In this document: positions 26,286 through 35,678 of the stretch, piece after piece
How the letters are laid out: each line of letters begins with the position of its first letter
How positions within the stretch are numbered: position 1 is the first letter of the stretch
Assembly (NCBI GenBank): GCA_963669455.1
Contig: OY770026.1
Span: 2,356,001 to 2,420,000, forward strand
Length of the DNA stretch: 64,000 nucleotides
Direction of reading: 5' to 3'
DNA from: JAWKWH01 sp963669455
Lineage (GTDB): Bacteria > Pseudomonadota > Alphaproteobacteria > Rhizobiales > Rhizobiaceae
Notes under the pieces: model-generated
Seen by the model: only the letters and a program-made list of their open reading frames with translations
What the model was told of the DNA's origin: nothing
The model's database searches: none
Translations under genes and position numbers: made by a program

Positions 26286-26825
26286 ATGCGCAAGCAGACA
26301 TTTGACCGCCTTTGCCGAATATTGGGCGAAGGCGATCGCAGGAAAATCGAGCGTGCCACGGAAGTCGCCATGGAGACGCTTGATAATCCGGCGATGATAC
26401 CGGATCTGATCAAATGTCTGAGCGAGGAAAACGGAACCGTCGTCTCGCACGCAGCGCATGCGGTGATGCAGATCGGCGCTGAAGATCCATCCCTGTTTCA
26501 AAACTGTGTGGATGAGCTATTAGCTGCGTTGCGGCTGCATCGGGCCTGGGAGGTCGGCGAACAGGTGCCGAAGGTGCTTTGCCTTCTGGAGCTGACGGAT
26601 CAGCAGGCAGACGAGGCGATTGAAACATTGGTGAAACAGATCGATAACCGGTCGGCCATTGCCGCTGCTTGTGCCCTTAGCGGGCTAAAACGGATGACCG
26701 AGCGCGGTCTCTACCCGGCCACATCAATGGATAGGCTGATCGCCGCGGCTCTCAAATCCCCGCGCAAAGCCGTTGCCGCGCGCGCCAGGCAGTTGACCAG
26801 GCAAGGTGATACCCGCCAGGAGTAA
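26286..26825 (+). CDS. Helical-repeat (HEAT-like) protein of unknown function
   Basis: 179 aa, soluble and nearly all helical. Repeating helical pairs with small residues at packing positions (AMIPDLIKCLSEENGTVVSHAA, LFQNCVDELLAALRLHRAWE, AIETLVKQIDNRSAIAAACA) suggest HEAT-type repeats. It starts 9 bases after the clpA stop on the same strand and may be cotranscribed. I know no function for it. A role with ClpAP is only suggested by position. Confidence 0.7.
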   Translation: MRKQTFDRLCRILGEGDRRKIERATEVAMETLDNPAMIPDLIKCLSEENGTVVSHAAHAVMQIGAEDPSLFQNCVDELLAALRLHRAWEVGEQVPKVLCLLELTDQQADEAIETLVKQIDNRSAIAAACALSGLKRMTERGLYPATSMDRLIAAALKSPRKAVAARARQLTRQGDTRQE

Positions 26826-26885
26826 AACCTCCGGCCTGTCAAAGCACCGCCTTGTCTGACCCTGCCGCTGTGATACATCGGGACC

Positions 26886-27626
26886 ATGTCGTCCGCCAAA
26901 CCCGTCACTGCTGACCAGGGCAGTTTTTACTGGTACGCTCAAGGTGCTCGCGCTGCCCTGTCAATTCCGGGGCTGACCCTGGTTTTGTCGTTTGTCGGCT
27001 TTGCCGCCTTGGCGCGCGAAACCGGGTTCCTCTTGGGTGAAATCGTCTTCATGATTGCGGTCATCTGGGCGTTGCCCGCAAAAGTCGTTTTGATCGGTGC
27101 TGTGGTTTCCGGCGCGGCGCTACCGGCCGCCGCCCTTGCGGTCGCACTGTCTTCAGTACGGCTGATGCCGATGACGGTATCGATAATCCCGGAAATGCGT
27201 GGCCCTGGGACACGCAACTGGGTGCTTTATCTGCTGTCCCACTTTATCGCAGTCACCTCCTGGGTGATCGCAATGGAACGGTTTCCAGATGTTCCGCGGG
27301 AACGGCGGACGAACTATTATTTCGGCATCGGCTCCGCCTTGATGAGCCTCAATATATTGGCGACCATTGTGGTGTTCCTGATTGCTGCCCGCATGCCGTC
27401 AGGGGTCGCGGCTGCCTTGTTCTTCCTAACGCCGATCTATTTCCTGACCTCGCTTTGGAGTTCCGCGCGCGAATGGGCCGGTCACGCTGCCCTGGCACTG
27501 GGACTGGTACTGGGACCGGTGTTTCATGTGCTGTTGCCCAAAATCGATATTCTGGCCGCCGGTGTGCTTGGTGGGCTGCTTGCCTATGCTGCGCACCGAT
27601 TCCGGCAGAAGGGCGATGGGCGATGA
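26886..27626 (+). CDS. azlC: AzlC family branched-chain amino acid exporter, large subunit
   Basis: 246 aa with about seven transmembrane helices. Family features: GFAALARETGFLLGEIVFMI near the N-terminus, VRLMPMTVSIIPEM and FFLTPIYFLTSLW. With AzlD it forms a two-component permease that exports branched-chain amino acids in characterised cases; the substrate here is inferred. It overlaps azlD by 4 bases (ATGA). The stretch 27455-27600 carries a GGGACTGGTACTGGGACCGG repeat, which is still coding. Confidence 0.9.
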   Translation: MSSAKPVTADQGSFYWYAQGARAALSIPGLTLVLSFVGFAALARETGFLLGEIVFMIAVIWALPAKVVLIGAVVSGAALPAAALAVALSSVRLMPMTVSIIPEMRGPGTRNWVLYLLSHFIAVTSWVIAMERFPDVPRERRTNYYFGIGSALMSLNILATIVVFLIAARMPSGVAAALFFLTPIYFLTSLWSSAREWAGHAALALGLVLGPVFHVLLPKIDILAAGVLGGLLAYAAHRFRQKGDGR

Positions 27627-27967
27627 GCTGGCAGGAAATCGACGCCTGGTGGTGGCCCTATTTGTTCATCTTGATCGCCGGCTGGATGACGACGGATATC
27701 TGGCGGGTTCTTGGCGTCTATCTCGGTGGCAAAATACACGAGAATTCTGATCTGATGGTTCTGGTACGCTGCATTGCGACCGCCCTGGTGGCAGCGGTGA
27801 TTTCCAATCTGGTGCTGTTTCCCGTCGGCGCCTTGGCGGCGATTTCATTGCCGGTTCGCATCGGCGCGGTTGCCGCCGGCTTTATCGCCTATCGCATGGC
27901 CGGCAAAAGCACCTTCGCCGGCATTGTCGCCGCAGAACTCTTCTTGTTGCCGTTTATTATCAGCTGA
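27623..27967 (+). CDS. azlD: AzlD family small subunit
   Basis: 114 aa with about four hydrophobic helices (WPYLFILIAGWMTTDIWRVL; CIATALVAAVISNLVL; VRIGAVAAGFIAYRMAG; GIVAAELFLLPFI). The start MSWQEIDAWWWPY at 27623 overlaps the azlC stop by 4 bases; the longer open frame from 27455 is a shadow of azlC. It is the partner of AzlC in the exporter. Confidence 0.9.
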   Translation: MSWQEIDAWWWPYLFILIAGWMTTDIWRVLGVYLGGKIHENSDLMVLVRCIATALVAAVISNLVLFPVGALAAISLPVRIGAVAAGFIAYRMAGKSTFAGIVAAELFLLPFIIS

Positions 27968-28362
27968 CCCAGAAACGCGCTCCGGTCAACAACCTCGGTA
28001 GTGGATTGATCCAGACATTTGGTCCCCAGTTTTAGTGAACTCTCCACCAAATATCTGAATCATAAAATCCACTAGGGTATTTTTGATGAAGACCGAGCTA
28101 TCAAAATTGCTCTAAGCTATTGTTTTGGCGCATTTTTAAAGCGCAACAACCTGCAAATTTTGCTGAAAATGTTCTAGAGTCAAACTTTCGCCAGGGTCGG
28201 GACCCCGGCGGTTCTCATAACCGCTCCGTTTTCTGATTGGTTGCCTTGCAGTTTGCCTACGGCCCGCCTCATCTGTCTATTCAAAACTGCCTAAAACAAA
28301 TTTATCGGATTTTAGTGCTTGTAGTCCAAATTCAGCGTGTTATCGGCATAAAGGGGTTTACG
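27968..28362. other. AT-rich gap before the PAP2 gene
   Basis: 395 bases without a convincing gene. Composition shifts to AT-rich after about 28050. A short hairpin GCGGTT-CTCAT-AACCGC (28208-28224) followed by TCCGTTTTC could be a weak terminator or leader structure. No tRNA, repeat copy or clear promoter was recognised. Confidence 0.4.
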
Positions 28363-29307
28363 GTGCTCTATTCGATTGAAAGAACGATTCTGATGGTAAC
28401 CGCTACACTTGCGGGAACCGGGATCCTACTCATCTGGATGAAGCAGGTTCCGTTGGAATTTCAACCGTTTGTCATGCCGGTATCTTTTGGGTTACTGTTT
28501 CTGTTCGCTGGTCAGCTTTACCGGACTATTCGCTCCAATGAGCAGATTGGTTTGATGTGTACATCGATCGGCCTGTTCATTCTTTTTTCCATTTCTGGCG
28601 CTGTTTACAACGCGGCGCTGCTGCCGTTGCCATTTCCCCCGCAAGACGCAAGCTTGGTCGCAATTGATGGATGGTTTGGGTATTCATGGCCCGTGTGGTC
28701 GGCTCACCTCGCTCAATTCCCAATTTTGGCTGATCTTCTTCGAGGGATTTACATCCTGGCGCTGCCTGGTCTTCAGATGGTTTTGGTTTACCTGAGTTTG
28801 CAGCGAGACAGGCGTAGCGTACACGTGTTGGCATTGACATGTGTAATTGCCACGGTGTCGACTATCTCGATTTGGGTGTTTTTTCCGACCGCAGGGCCTG
28901 GTGGATATTGGGTTTTGGCGCCGGAGATTCATGCAGCTCTCCAACCAATTGCCGATTCCAGTTACGGGGCTAAGCTGAACCGGATGTTTGCATTTGGCAT
29001 TCGCGACTTTTCAGACTTCAAAACAATTGGCTTAATCGGATTTCCATCCTTCCACATTGTGATGGGATTTGCCCCGCTTTTAGTCATATGGCCAAAGAAA
29101 GCACTGCGTCTTCCTTTCCTCGCATTCTTCATTCTGCTCATCCCCGCAACCTTGATTCATGGGGCACATCATTTGATGGATATTGTAGGCGGAATAGCAA
29201 ATGCGGTGATAGCATTTTGGATTGCGCAAAAAACCTACGATCACCTGGAAAGCGAGCAGAAAAATCTTTCAAAAGCACATCAACCGGTTGAAATTCCAGC
29301 GGGATAG
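28363..29307 (+). CDS. PAP2 superfamily membrane phosphatase
   Basis: About 314 aa from a GTG at 28363, which has AAGGGG six bases upstream; open frame extends to 28237 without an RBS. At least seven transmembrane helices. PAP2-type catalytic motifs: GFPSFHIVMG (Ser-x-His) and IHGAHHLMDIVGG (His and Asp), as in the inositol phosphorylceramide synthase-like PAP2_3 group. It probably acts on lipid phosphates or transfers a phospho-headgroup. Base composition (clearly lower GC than neighbours, e.g. many TTT, ATT, TTG codons) and AT-rich flanks suggest recent acquisition. Confidence 0.78.
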   Translation: MLYSIERTILMVTATLAGTGILLIWMKQVPLEFQPFVMPVSFGLLFLFAGQLYRTIRSNEQIGLMCTSIGLFILFSISGAVYNAALLPLPFPPQDASLVAIDGWFGYSWPVWSAHLAQFPILADLLRGIYILALPGLQMVLVYLSLQRDRRSVHVLALTCVIATVSTISIWVFFPTAGPGGYWVLAPEIHAALQPIADSSYGAKLNRMFAFGIRDFSDFKTIGLIGFPSFHIVMGFAPLLVIWPKKALRLPFLAFFILLIPATLIHGAHHLMDIVGGIANAVIAFWIAQKTYDHLESEQKNLSKAHQPVEIPAG

Positions 29308-29528
29308 TCAAGCTTCTGTGTTGTTTTCATTGCGCACTTTGGTCACTTGCTGCGTTCAGGCCCTGCCAGCAAACTGGATCTGGATTTTGGTTGGCCCCCG
29401 TTGGCGTTAAGATTAGAGTATCCGCTTTCGAGGTTTTTTAACGCTATAGCGGTGCGAGCGGGACCAATCGCTTGTGCGGAGCGAAAAACTGGCTCGCGCC
29501 AATCCCGAAACCAGCTTGCTGGCAGGAC

Positions 29529-29948
29529 CTAAAGCACAGCCCTGATTTTCTCCGCATTTGCCGCCAGAACATCCTTGTCTTCCATAGCTGCGGCCGGGGC
29601 CCCGAGTTTAATGCCGTCAAATCGCGGAATGACATGGACATGCAGATGGAATACCACCTGTCCGCCGGCGGGCTCGTTGAACTGCTGAATGGTCACCCCA
29701 TCCGCATCGAAAGCCCTCATCACCGCGTGTGACAGTTTCTGGACGCTCGCCATCAGCGTGGCGAGGCTGTCTACCGAAACATCGAGCATGTTGCGGGCAG
29801 GTTCCTTCGGGATAATCAGGCAATGGCCCTTGCCGCGCGGCATGATGTCCATGAACGCCAATGTATGGGTGTCTTCGTAGATTTTTTCGCATGGCAGTTC
29901 GCCGCGAAGTATTTTTGCGAAAATATTGTCGTCATCGTAATCGGCCAT
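29529..29948 (-). CDS. HIT family protein (histidine triad nucleotide hydrolase)
   Basis: 139 aa from MADYDDDN. The histidine triad HLHVHVIPRFDG is near residue 100. The N-terminal NIFAKILRGELPCEKIYEDT and IMPRGKGHCLIIPKEPA are typical of Hint-type proteins, which hydrolyse purine nucleotide phosphoramidates such as AMP-lysine. Five residues upstream of the chosen start are in frame but not conserved. It is convergent with the PAP2 gene; the 221-base gap between them holds nothing I can name. Confidence 0.93.
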   Translation of the reverse strand: MADYDDDNIFAKILRGELPCEKIYEDTHTLAFMDIMPRGKGHCLIIPKEPARNMLDVSVDSLATLMASVQKLSHAVMRAFDADGVTIQQFNEPAGGQVVFHLHVHVIPRFDGIKLGAPAAAMEDKDVLAANAEKIRAVL

Positions 29949-30092
29949 GTCGATTTGCCACAATTCCTGTTGCTGTTGTGGGTGCAGTGTTCCCTCGTGC
30001 CAGCCTGGCGGTCAAGGGAGGCGATGCATTTTGCATTGGATACCGGCGGCTGATTTTTTTACCGCACTTGCCCACCGCCATGATTGAAAACC

Positions 30093-31289
30093 TCAGCCCT
30101 TTCGAAACGGGCCATGTGCATCCAGAACGTCGCCGATCCGGTCAATTTCGTGGCGTTCATGGCGAAGGTAATCATCGACCGCCCGGCGGAAACCTTCATG
30201 CGGAATAAAATGCGCCGAATGGGTTTTGAATGGCATATAGCCGCGGGCGAGCTTGTGCTCGCCCTGGGCGCCGGCCTCTACCGTTTTGAGCCCGTGTTCG
30301 ATCGCATAGTCGATCGCCTGATGATAGCACAGTTCAAAGTGCAGAAATCTGTGGTCTTCGATACAACCCCAATGGCGGCCGAATATCGTGTCCGAGCCGA
30401 CAAGATTGAGCGCGCCGGCAATGTTGCGGCCATCGCGCCTGGCCATGATCAGCACGATGTCATCGGCCATGGTCTCGCCGATCAGCGAGAAAAAGTCCCG
30501 GGTCAGATAGGGCTGGCCCCATTTGCGCCCGCCGGTATCCATGTAGAAGGTGAAAAAGTCGTCCCAGACTGCCTCGGTGAGCTCGCTGCCGTTTAGTCTT
30601 TTAATCTCGATGCCATTTGCCAGTGCGGTGGCGCGCTCCTTTTTAAGCGCCTTGCGTTTGCGCGAGGTCAGCGTATCGAGAAAATCATCATAGTCGCGAA
30701 ACCCTTGATTGGTGAAATGAAATTGCTGATCGGTCCGGTGTAAAAACCCGTCGGCCTCCAGCAGTGCAACCTCATGGTCCAGCGCAAAGGTGACGTGGAC
30801 GGAGGAGACGTCCAGCCGTTGGGCTAAGTGCTTCAACCCGCCTGAAAGCGCTTTGCGGACCGCCTTGCCGTCATAGTCGCGGCCAACCAGCAATCTTGGG
30901 CCCGTTGCCGGGGTAAACGGCACGGAAACCTGCAATTTGGGATAGTACTGCCCGCCGGCGCGCTCAAATGCATCAGCCCAGCCATGATCGAAAACATATT
31001 CGCCCTGGCTGTGGTTTTTCAGATAGCACGGGACGGCACCAACCAGCCGGCCGTCACCGGTTTCAAGCCGCAGATGCTGCCCCAGCCACCCGGTCTCGGC
31101 AACTGCCGAACCGGACGCTTCCAGCGCATTGAGAAAGGCGTGGCTGATGAACGGATTATATTGGTCAGCGGACCGGCTTGCACCGAGAAGCGTTTCCCAT
31201 TGCGACCGTTCAAACCCGGTAAAGCTGCCGGTGATGCGGATGATAAAATCCTGCGTATTCTCAGCCACGCTCGTTTCCTGCTCACTCAT
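30093..31289 (-). CDS. FemAB-like / GNAT fold protein (DUF482, COG3146)
   Basis: 398 aa from MSEQETS. Family segments: NPFISHAFLNALEASGS near the N-terminus, YLKNHSQGEYVFDHGWADAF, RDYDDFLDTLTSRKRKALKK, GRNIAGALNLVGSDTIFGRHWG and HFELCYHQAIDYAIEHG. Members are widespread in Proteobacteria and are related to peptidoglycan peptide-bridge acyltransferases, but the reaction is not established. It overlaps the upstream GDPD gene by 8 bases, so the RidA-GDPD-DUF482 genes form one operon. Confidence 0.88.
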   Translation of the reverse strand: MSEQETSVAENTQDFIIRITGSFTGFERSQWETLLGASRSADQYNPFISHAFLNALEASGSAVAETGWLGQHLRLETGDGRLVGAVPCYLKNHSQGEYVFDHGWADAFERAGGQYYPKLQVSVPFTPATGPRLLVGRDYDGKAVRKALSGGLKHLAQRLDVSSVHVTFALDHEVALLEADGFLHRTDQQFHFTNQGFRDYDDFLDTLTSRKRKALKKERATALANGIEIKRLNGSELTEAVWDDFFTFYMDTGGRKWGQPYLTRDFFSLIGETMADDIVLIMARRDGRNIAGALNLVGSDTIFGRHWGCIEDHRFLHFELCYHQAIDYAIEHGLKTVEAGAQGEHKLARGYMPFKTHSAHFIPHEGFRRAVDDYLRHERHEIDRIGDVLDAHGPFRKG

Positions 31290-32064
31290 CGTCCGGATTA
31301 AATCCTTCAAAAGTGATCTGCCCGCCATGGCTCCAGGTCAATGCGGCGGAAGGTTTGTCACGCACGGTCCAGCTAATGAGCGGGCAGCGCATCTGCTGTT
31401 GCATGAAGGCGGTAAACCGGTTGGGAATGGCGGCCACTTCGTAGGAAACAAACGAGATACCATGGGCGAGCATGGAAAAATGCGCCTCCATTGCCGCATC
31501 ATCATGACCCTCAGCGGTCAATCCGGCAGGGATTCCTGGTGCCTCGGCCGGAAATTTCCGGACAAGATGATGATCAAAAGACATGATCGCGGCCTTGCCA
31601 TGATAGGCGCCAAGCGCTGCTGCGACCGCTTCGACAAGCCCATCATCATGGCCTTTTTTGCCCTTTAACTCGATGATGAGCGGGACGCGGCCATCAACCA
31701 GCGCCAGCATATCAGACAAAAGCGGGATCGTGTCGGCGGTTTTGCCGATGGTCAATTGGGTCAGATCGCCTGATGCCGTATCGCTGACAAGCCCTTTGGT
31801 TCCCGTCAGCCGTTTCAACTCGTGATCGTGAAACACCACCGGCACACCATCGCCCGCCAGCATGACATCGCATTCGATGGAAAAATTGCCAGCCACAGCG
31901 CGGCTGAATGCCGTAGCCGTGTTTTCCCAACAGGCCTGATTGAGATCGTGCAGGCCCCGGTGAGCGATGGGACGTGCCGTCAGCCAGTCAAGCGGGCCAT
32001 TTGCCGCCTTGTCATCCAATGTGTCAGCCAATCTCGATGATAGCTTCGATTTCAACCGGCGCAT
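31282..32064 (-). CDS. Glycerophosphodiester phosphodiesterase
   Basis: 260 aa, cytoplasmic (no signal peptide). GDPD motifs: IAHRGLHDLNQACWENT (catalytic His), FSIECDVMLAGDGVPVVFHD (metal ligands and second His), PLIIELKGKKG and SWTVRDK. It hydrolyses deacylated phospholipids to glycerol-3-phosphate and an alcohol. Its start overlaps ridA by 41 bases and its end overlaps the DUF482 gene by 8. Confidence 0.93.
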   Translation of the reverse strand: MRRLKSKLSSRLADTLDDKAANGPLDWLTARPIAHRGLHDLNQACWENTATAFSRAVAGNFSIECDVMLAGDGVPVVFHDHELKRLTGTKGLVSDTASGDLTQLTIGKTADTIPLLSDMLALVDGRVPLIIELKGKKGHDDGLVEAVAAALGAYHGKAAIMSFDHHLVRKFPAEAPGIPAGLTAEGHDDAAMEAHFSMLAHGISFVSYEVAAIPNRFTAFMQQQMRCPLISWTVRDKPSAALTWSHGGQITFEGFNPDDE

Positions 32065-32488
32065 TCATCGGCAGACTGGAAACGCCGACCGCCGAACGCG
32101 CATGAATACCGGCCCCGCCGAGCGCGTCAGCCAGAAAATCCGATGCGCCATTGGCCACCAGATGCTGTTCGGTGAATGTTTGCGCCGAAGCGACGAAGAC
32201 AGTGATTTTGATAATCCGGCCGATCTTGTCCAGATCGCCAAGCGCTGCCTTGGCTTGCGCCAGAATGTTGATCGCGCACTGCCTGGCGGCTTCCTGACCG
32301 GCTGCGATATCAAGGTCTTTGCCCAATAAACCGGTCGCGATCAGTGTGCCGTCACGAAGTGGCAGCTGACCGGAGGTCATCAGAAGATTGCCCGACATCG
32401 AATAGGGGGCATAATTTGCGGCAGGCGCGGCGGCCTGCGGCAGGCTTACCCCCAGCCGGTCGAGCCGCTTTGTGATCGTTTCGGTCAT
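32024..32488 (-). CDS. RidA family protein
   Basis: 154 aa. RidA/YjgF fold: YAPYSMSGNLLMTSGQLPLR, QEAARQCAINILAQAKAALG, IIKITVFVASAQTFTEQHLV and ARSAVGVSSLPMNAPVEIEA. The Arg-Ser in HARSAVGV occupies the place of the catalytic Arg that supports 2-aminoacrylate/imine deamination. The start at 32488 (MTETITKRLDRLG) is preferred over 32560. First gene of the RidA-GDPD-DUF482 run, divergent from eipB. Confidence 0.9.
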   Translation of the reverse strand: MTETITKRLDRLGVSLPQAAAPAANYAPYSMSGNLLMTSGQLPLRDGTLIATGLLGKDLDIAAGQEAARQCAINILAQAKAALGDLDKIGRIIKITVFVASAQTFTEQHLVANGASDFLADALGGAGIHARSAVGVSSLPMNAPVEIEAIIEIG

Positions 32489-32618
32489 AATGTGTTTCCA
32501 TATTTGAGAAAATTGATTTGGTTGGAGTTGATTTTGACTTGCCTGGCTGTCTTTCGCCATGATTTTTTTACACTATGCTGCAACCTTCATGTCTTTGCAC
32601 CCAATCGAGGTCTTTCGA

Positions 32619-33440
32619 ATGCACATAACGCGGTCCACAGCATCTATTCTGATCGGGATGGCCATGGCCGGAACGTCGCCGGCATTTGCAGCCAGCCCGC
32701 TGGCCCCGCATCGCGCCGTCTACGACGTTGCTCTGAAAGACGCCTCTGACCGATCCGGCATTACCGAATTGCGCGGCCGGATGGTTTATGAGTTCGATGG
32801 TTCCGCCTGTGAAGGCTATACGGTGAACTTTCGCTTTGTCACCGAAATCGCCACCGAGGGCTCGACCAGAGTAACCGATCAGCAGACCACCACCTATGAG
32901 GATGCGGAGGGGAAAAGTTTTTCCTTTGCCACCAAGTCCTATGTCAACCAGCAGCTGGATCGCGAAATCCGGGGAACCGCGAATATCGGCGGCGGCAAAA
33001 CAAGCGTTGAACTGGTCAAACCGACTGATACCGAAATTGAACTGGAAAAAACCCAGTTCCCAACCCGGCATTTGGTTGATCTTTTACAACGCGTCGACCG
33101 CGGTGAGACATTTTACGAAACCACCCTGTTTGATGGATCAGATGGCGCTGATCAGGTGATGACAACCACGGTCATTGTCGGCAAACAGGGCAGCACCAAG
33201 CCCGGGGATCCGGAAAAAACGGCAATCGCATCATTGCAGGGGCAGGGGTTCTGGCCCGTCTCGATTGCCTATTTTGATCAGGCGGAGCAGGGTGGCGAAG
33301 AAGTGCCCGTCTACCGGATATCCTTCAAACTCTACCCCAATGGCATCACCCGCTCAATTCTGATGGATTATGGAGAGTTCTCTATGACCGGCAAGCTGGT
33401 CGATCTGTCGATTTTTGATAGACCGGCCGACTGCGACTAA
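32619..33440 (+). CDS. eipB: Cell envelope integrity protein EipB (DUF1849)
   Basis: 273 aa, periplasmic. Signal peptide MHITRSTASILIGMAMAGTS ending PAFAA. The family is DUF1849; Brucella EipB is a spiral beta protein that supports envelope integrity. The two cysteines of the family disulfide are present (DGSACEGYTV near residue 72 and PADCD at the end). Other matches: RAVYDVALKDASDRSGI, GRMVYEFDG, HLVDLLQRVDRGE and SIAYFD. The start is placed at 32619 because the signal peptide begins there. Confidence 0.9.
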   Translation: MHITRSTASILIGMAMAGTSPAFAASPLAPHRAVYDVALKDASDRSGITELRGRMVYEFDGSACEGYTVNFRFVTEIATEGSTRVTDQQTTTYEDAEGKSFSFATKSYVNQQLDREIRGTANIGGGKTSVELVKPTDTEIELEKTQFPTRHLVDLLQRVDRGETFYETTLFDGSDGADQVMTTTVIVGKQGSTKPGDPEKTAIASLQGQGFWPVSIAYFDQAEQGGEEVPVYRISFKLYPNGITRSILMDYGEFSMTGKLVDLSIFDRPADCD

Positions 33441-33520
33441 AGCAATAATATCTGCTGCCTTGCAGAGCCAGCGCGCTTTAATTATCGTCAATTCGAAACA
33501 CTGACATGGAGTTTTGAAAA

Positions 33521-34327
33521 TTGGCGGAGCTGTTTGAGCAATTAGGCCCTTTCGGGGCGCTGGCATACAACGTGGTCAAAGCGATCATCGTCCTGATTGG
33601 CGGCTGGTTGACCGCGCGCGTGATAAGCCGGTTTGTTCGCCGCCGCGTCAATGCAAGTCCGCGAATTGACAATACGGTCGGTAATTTTGCCGCTTCAATC
33701 GTGCGCTGGCTGATACTCACCGTCACAATTATTGCGGTGCTCAATCTGTTTGGCGTTGAGGCCACCAGCCTGGTCGCCGTTCTCGGCGCGGCAACCCTTG
33801 CGATCGGCCTGGCGCTTCAAGGCACGCTAAGCGACGTCGCCGCCGGCGTCTTGATCATCATCTTCCGGCCATACAAGCTTGGCCAATATGTCGATATTGA
33901 CGGCACTTCTGGTACGGTGAAAGACATCAATCTATTCCTCACCGAACTCACCACACCCGACAATGTCCAGATCATCATGCCTAACGGTAAGGCCTGGGGA
34001 TCTGTCATTTCAAACTATTCCTCCAATCCAACGCGCCGCCTCGACCTCACATTCGGCATCGACTACGGCGATGATATTGGCAAGGCGAGCGCCGTGATCG
34101 AGAAAGTCGCGGGCGCAGACGACAGGGTGCACAAAGATCCGGCACCTTGGGTGAGGGTACTCAATCTCGGCGATTCTTCCGTCGATCTCGGCGTCCGCCT
34201 CTGGTGCAATGCGGGCGACTACTGGGAGCTGAAATTCAAAATGATAAGACAGGTCAAGGAAGCTTTCGACAAGGCCGGAATATCCATCCCCTATCCGCAT
34301 TCCGTCGAGATCAAAAAAGACGGGTAG
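33521..34327 (+). CDS. MscS family small-conductance mechanosensitive channel
   Basis: 268 aa, about the length of E. coli MscS. Three N-terminal helices, including the pore helix VLGAATLAIGLALQGTLSDV, lead to the beta domain (RPYKLGQYVDIDGTSGTVKDI, IIMPNGKAWGSVISNYS) and a C-terminal domain ending AGISIPYPHSVEIKKDG. The start is a TTG at 33521 with GGAG about nine bases upstream. Monocistronic between eipB and ppk2. Confidence 0.92.
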   Translation: MAELFEQLGPFGALAYNVVKAIIVLIGGWLTARVISRFVRRRVNASPRIDNTVGNFAASIVRWLILTVTIIAVLNLFGVEATSLVAVLGAATLAIGLALQGTLSDVAAGVLIIIFRPYKLGQYVDIDGTSGTVKDINLFLTELTTPDNVQIIMPNGKAWGSVISNYSSNPTRRLDLTFGIDYGDDIGKASAVIEKVAGADDRVHKDPAPWVRVLNLGDSSVDLGVRLWCNAGDYWELKFKMIRQVKEAFDKAGISIPYPHSVEIKKDG

Positions 34328-34480
34328 CGGCTTCAAGACTGGGTTTTGATTTTAACTGTCTTTTAAGTTGCTTCTTATCTAGCAGAAAAAATGCCGTTAG
34401 GTTGACTTAAATCAACCGGTTTTTTTAAATTTTCTATATAAGTCAGTCGTTTGATAGATATCTAATCTGAGGGGACGGTC

Positions 34481-35509
34481 ATGGTCGCGACGCCGAGTAA
34501 GCCGAATGGCAAAATTCATACCACATCGCCAGATCAGCTGGCGGACGGGGCCGAAACCATCAACCCCGATGGCAATGGGGAACAAGCGGCTGGCGCAGAT
34601 GCCGTCTCAGACTGGCAAGAAAACCTGCGGTCCATGCCCACCGATCAGATCAGGAACAATCCCGACGTAATCCGCCGGATGTTTGAGACCGGCGAGTATC
34701 CTTACAAGAAAAAACTCGCCCGCAAATCCTACGAAAGGCAGAAAGCTCAGCTCCAGGTCGAACTGTTGAAAGTTCAAGAGTGGGTCAAATCCACCAACCA
34801 GAAAGTCGTTATGCTGTTTGAGGGCCGTGATGCTGCCGGAAAGGGCGGCACAATCAAGCGGTTTGCCGAGCATTTGAACCCGCGCGGTGCGCGCGTGGTC
34901 GCGCTGGACAAGCCGACCGACCGTGAAAAATCGCAATGGTTTTTCCAGCGCTATATCGAGCACCTTCCCTCAGGCGGAGAAATCGTCCTGTTCGACCGTT
35001 CCTGGTACAATCGCGCCGGTGTCGAACGGGTAATGGGGTTTTGTTCAGCCAATGAATATCTTGAATTCATGCGTGAGGCCCCCGAAATCGAACGCATGAT
35101 GGTGCGCAACAACATCATCCTGTTCAAATACTGGTTCTCCGTTACCAGAAAAGAACAATTGCGCAGGTTCAAGTCGCGCGAGCGCGAACCGTTGAAGAAA
35201 TGGAAATTGTCGCCGATCGACCGTCAGTCGCTCGACAAATGGGATGACTATACCGAAGCAAAGGAGGCGATGTTTTTCTACACCGACACCGCTGACGCTC
35301 CGTGGACGATTGTCAAATCGGACGACAAGAAGCGGGCGCGCCTTGCCTGTATGCGCCATTTCCTAACGTCGCTCGAATACCCAGAAAAAGACCGGCGGCT
35401 TGTCAAGTCCCCAGATCCTTTGCTTATCGGTAGCAGCCGTCACGTCATTGATGGCAGCGACCAGATTCTCGGAAACAGCCTGCATCCCGACCGCAGGCGC
35501 GCGGTCTGA
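34481..35509 (+). CDS. ppk2: Polyphosphate kinase 2
   Basis: 342 aa, single-domain PPK2 (class I-like). It uses polyphosphate to phosphorylate nucleoside diphosphates. Walker A-like FEGRDAAGKGGTIKRFAEHL (residues about 113-132), Walker B-like VLFDRSWYNRAGVERVMGFC and the lid region RFKSREREPLKKWKLSPID are present. The first 45 residues are low-complexity and variable. A short AT-rich gap (34328-34480) with GTTGACTTAAATCAACCGG, a partial palindrome, precedes it. Confidence 0.95.
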   Translation: MVATPSKPNGKIHTTSPDQLADGAETINPDGNGEQAAGADAVSDWQENLRSMPTDQIRNNPDVIRRMFETGEYPYKKKLARKSYERQKAQLQVELLKVQEWVKSTNQKVVMLFEGRDAAGKGGTIKRFAEHLNPRGARVVALDKPTDREKSQWFFQRYIEHLPSGGEIVLFDRSWYNRAGVERVMGFCSANEYLEFMREAPEIERMMVRNNIILFKYWFSVTRKEQLRRFKSREREPLKKWKLSPIDRQSLDKWDDYTEAKEAMFFYTDTADAPWTIVKSDDKKRARLACMRHFLTSLEYPEKDRRLVKSPDPLLIGSSRHVIDGSDQILGNSLHPDRRRAV

Positions 35510-35678
35510 TATTAAAGCGGAGCCGGTCAGCCTCTTGCATTCAGGGCGTTTCCCGTCTATAGGCGCGCTCATTCCACACACGGACTTTGGTTCTTGACGG
35601 GAGAAATCCGGCAAGGACCCCCGGTGGCGGCTATTTCGCTATTGGTCCGTGGAGGTTAAACCGGAAAGGAAAACAACC

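Noticed and set aside
27455..27622. Longer start for azlD with GT-rich repeats
   Set aside because: This stretch is azlC read out of frame; the ATG at 27623 overlaps the azlC stop and begins the conserved AzlD sequence.
35510..35678. Known ribosomal protein leader before rpsB
   Set aside because: The leader is long enough, but I could not draw a structure that I recognise, so no RNA family is claimed.
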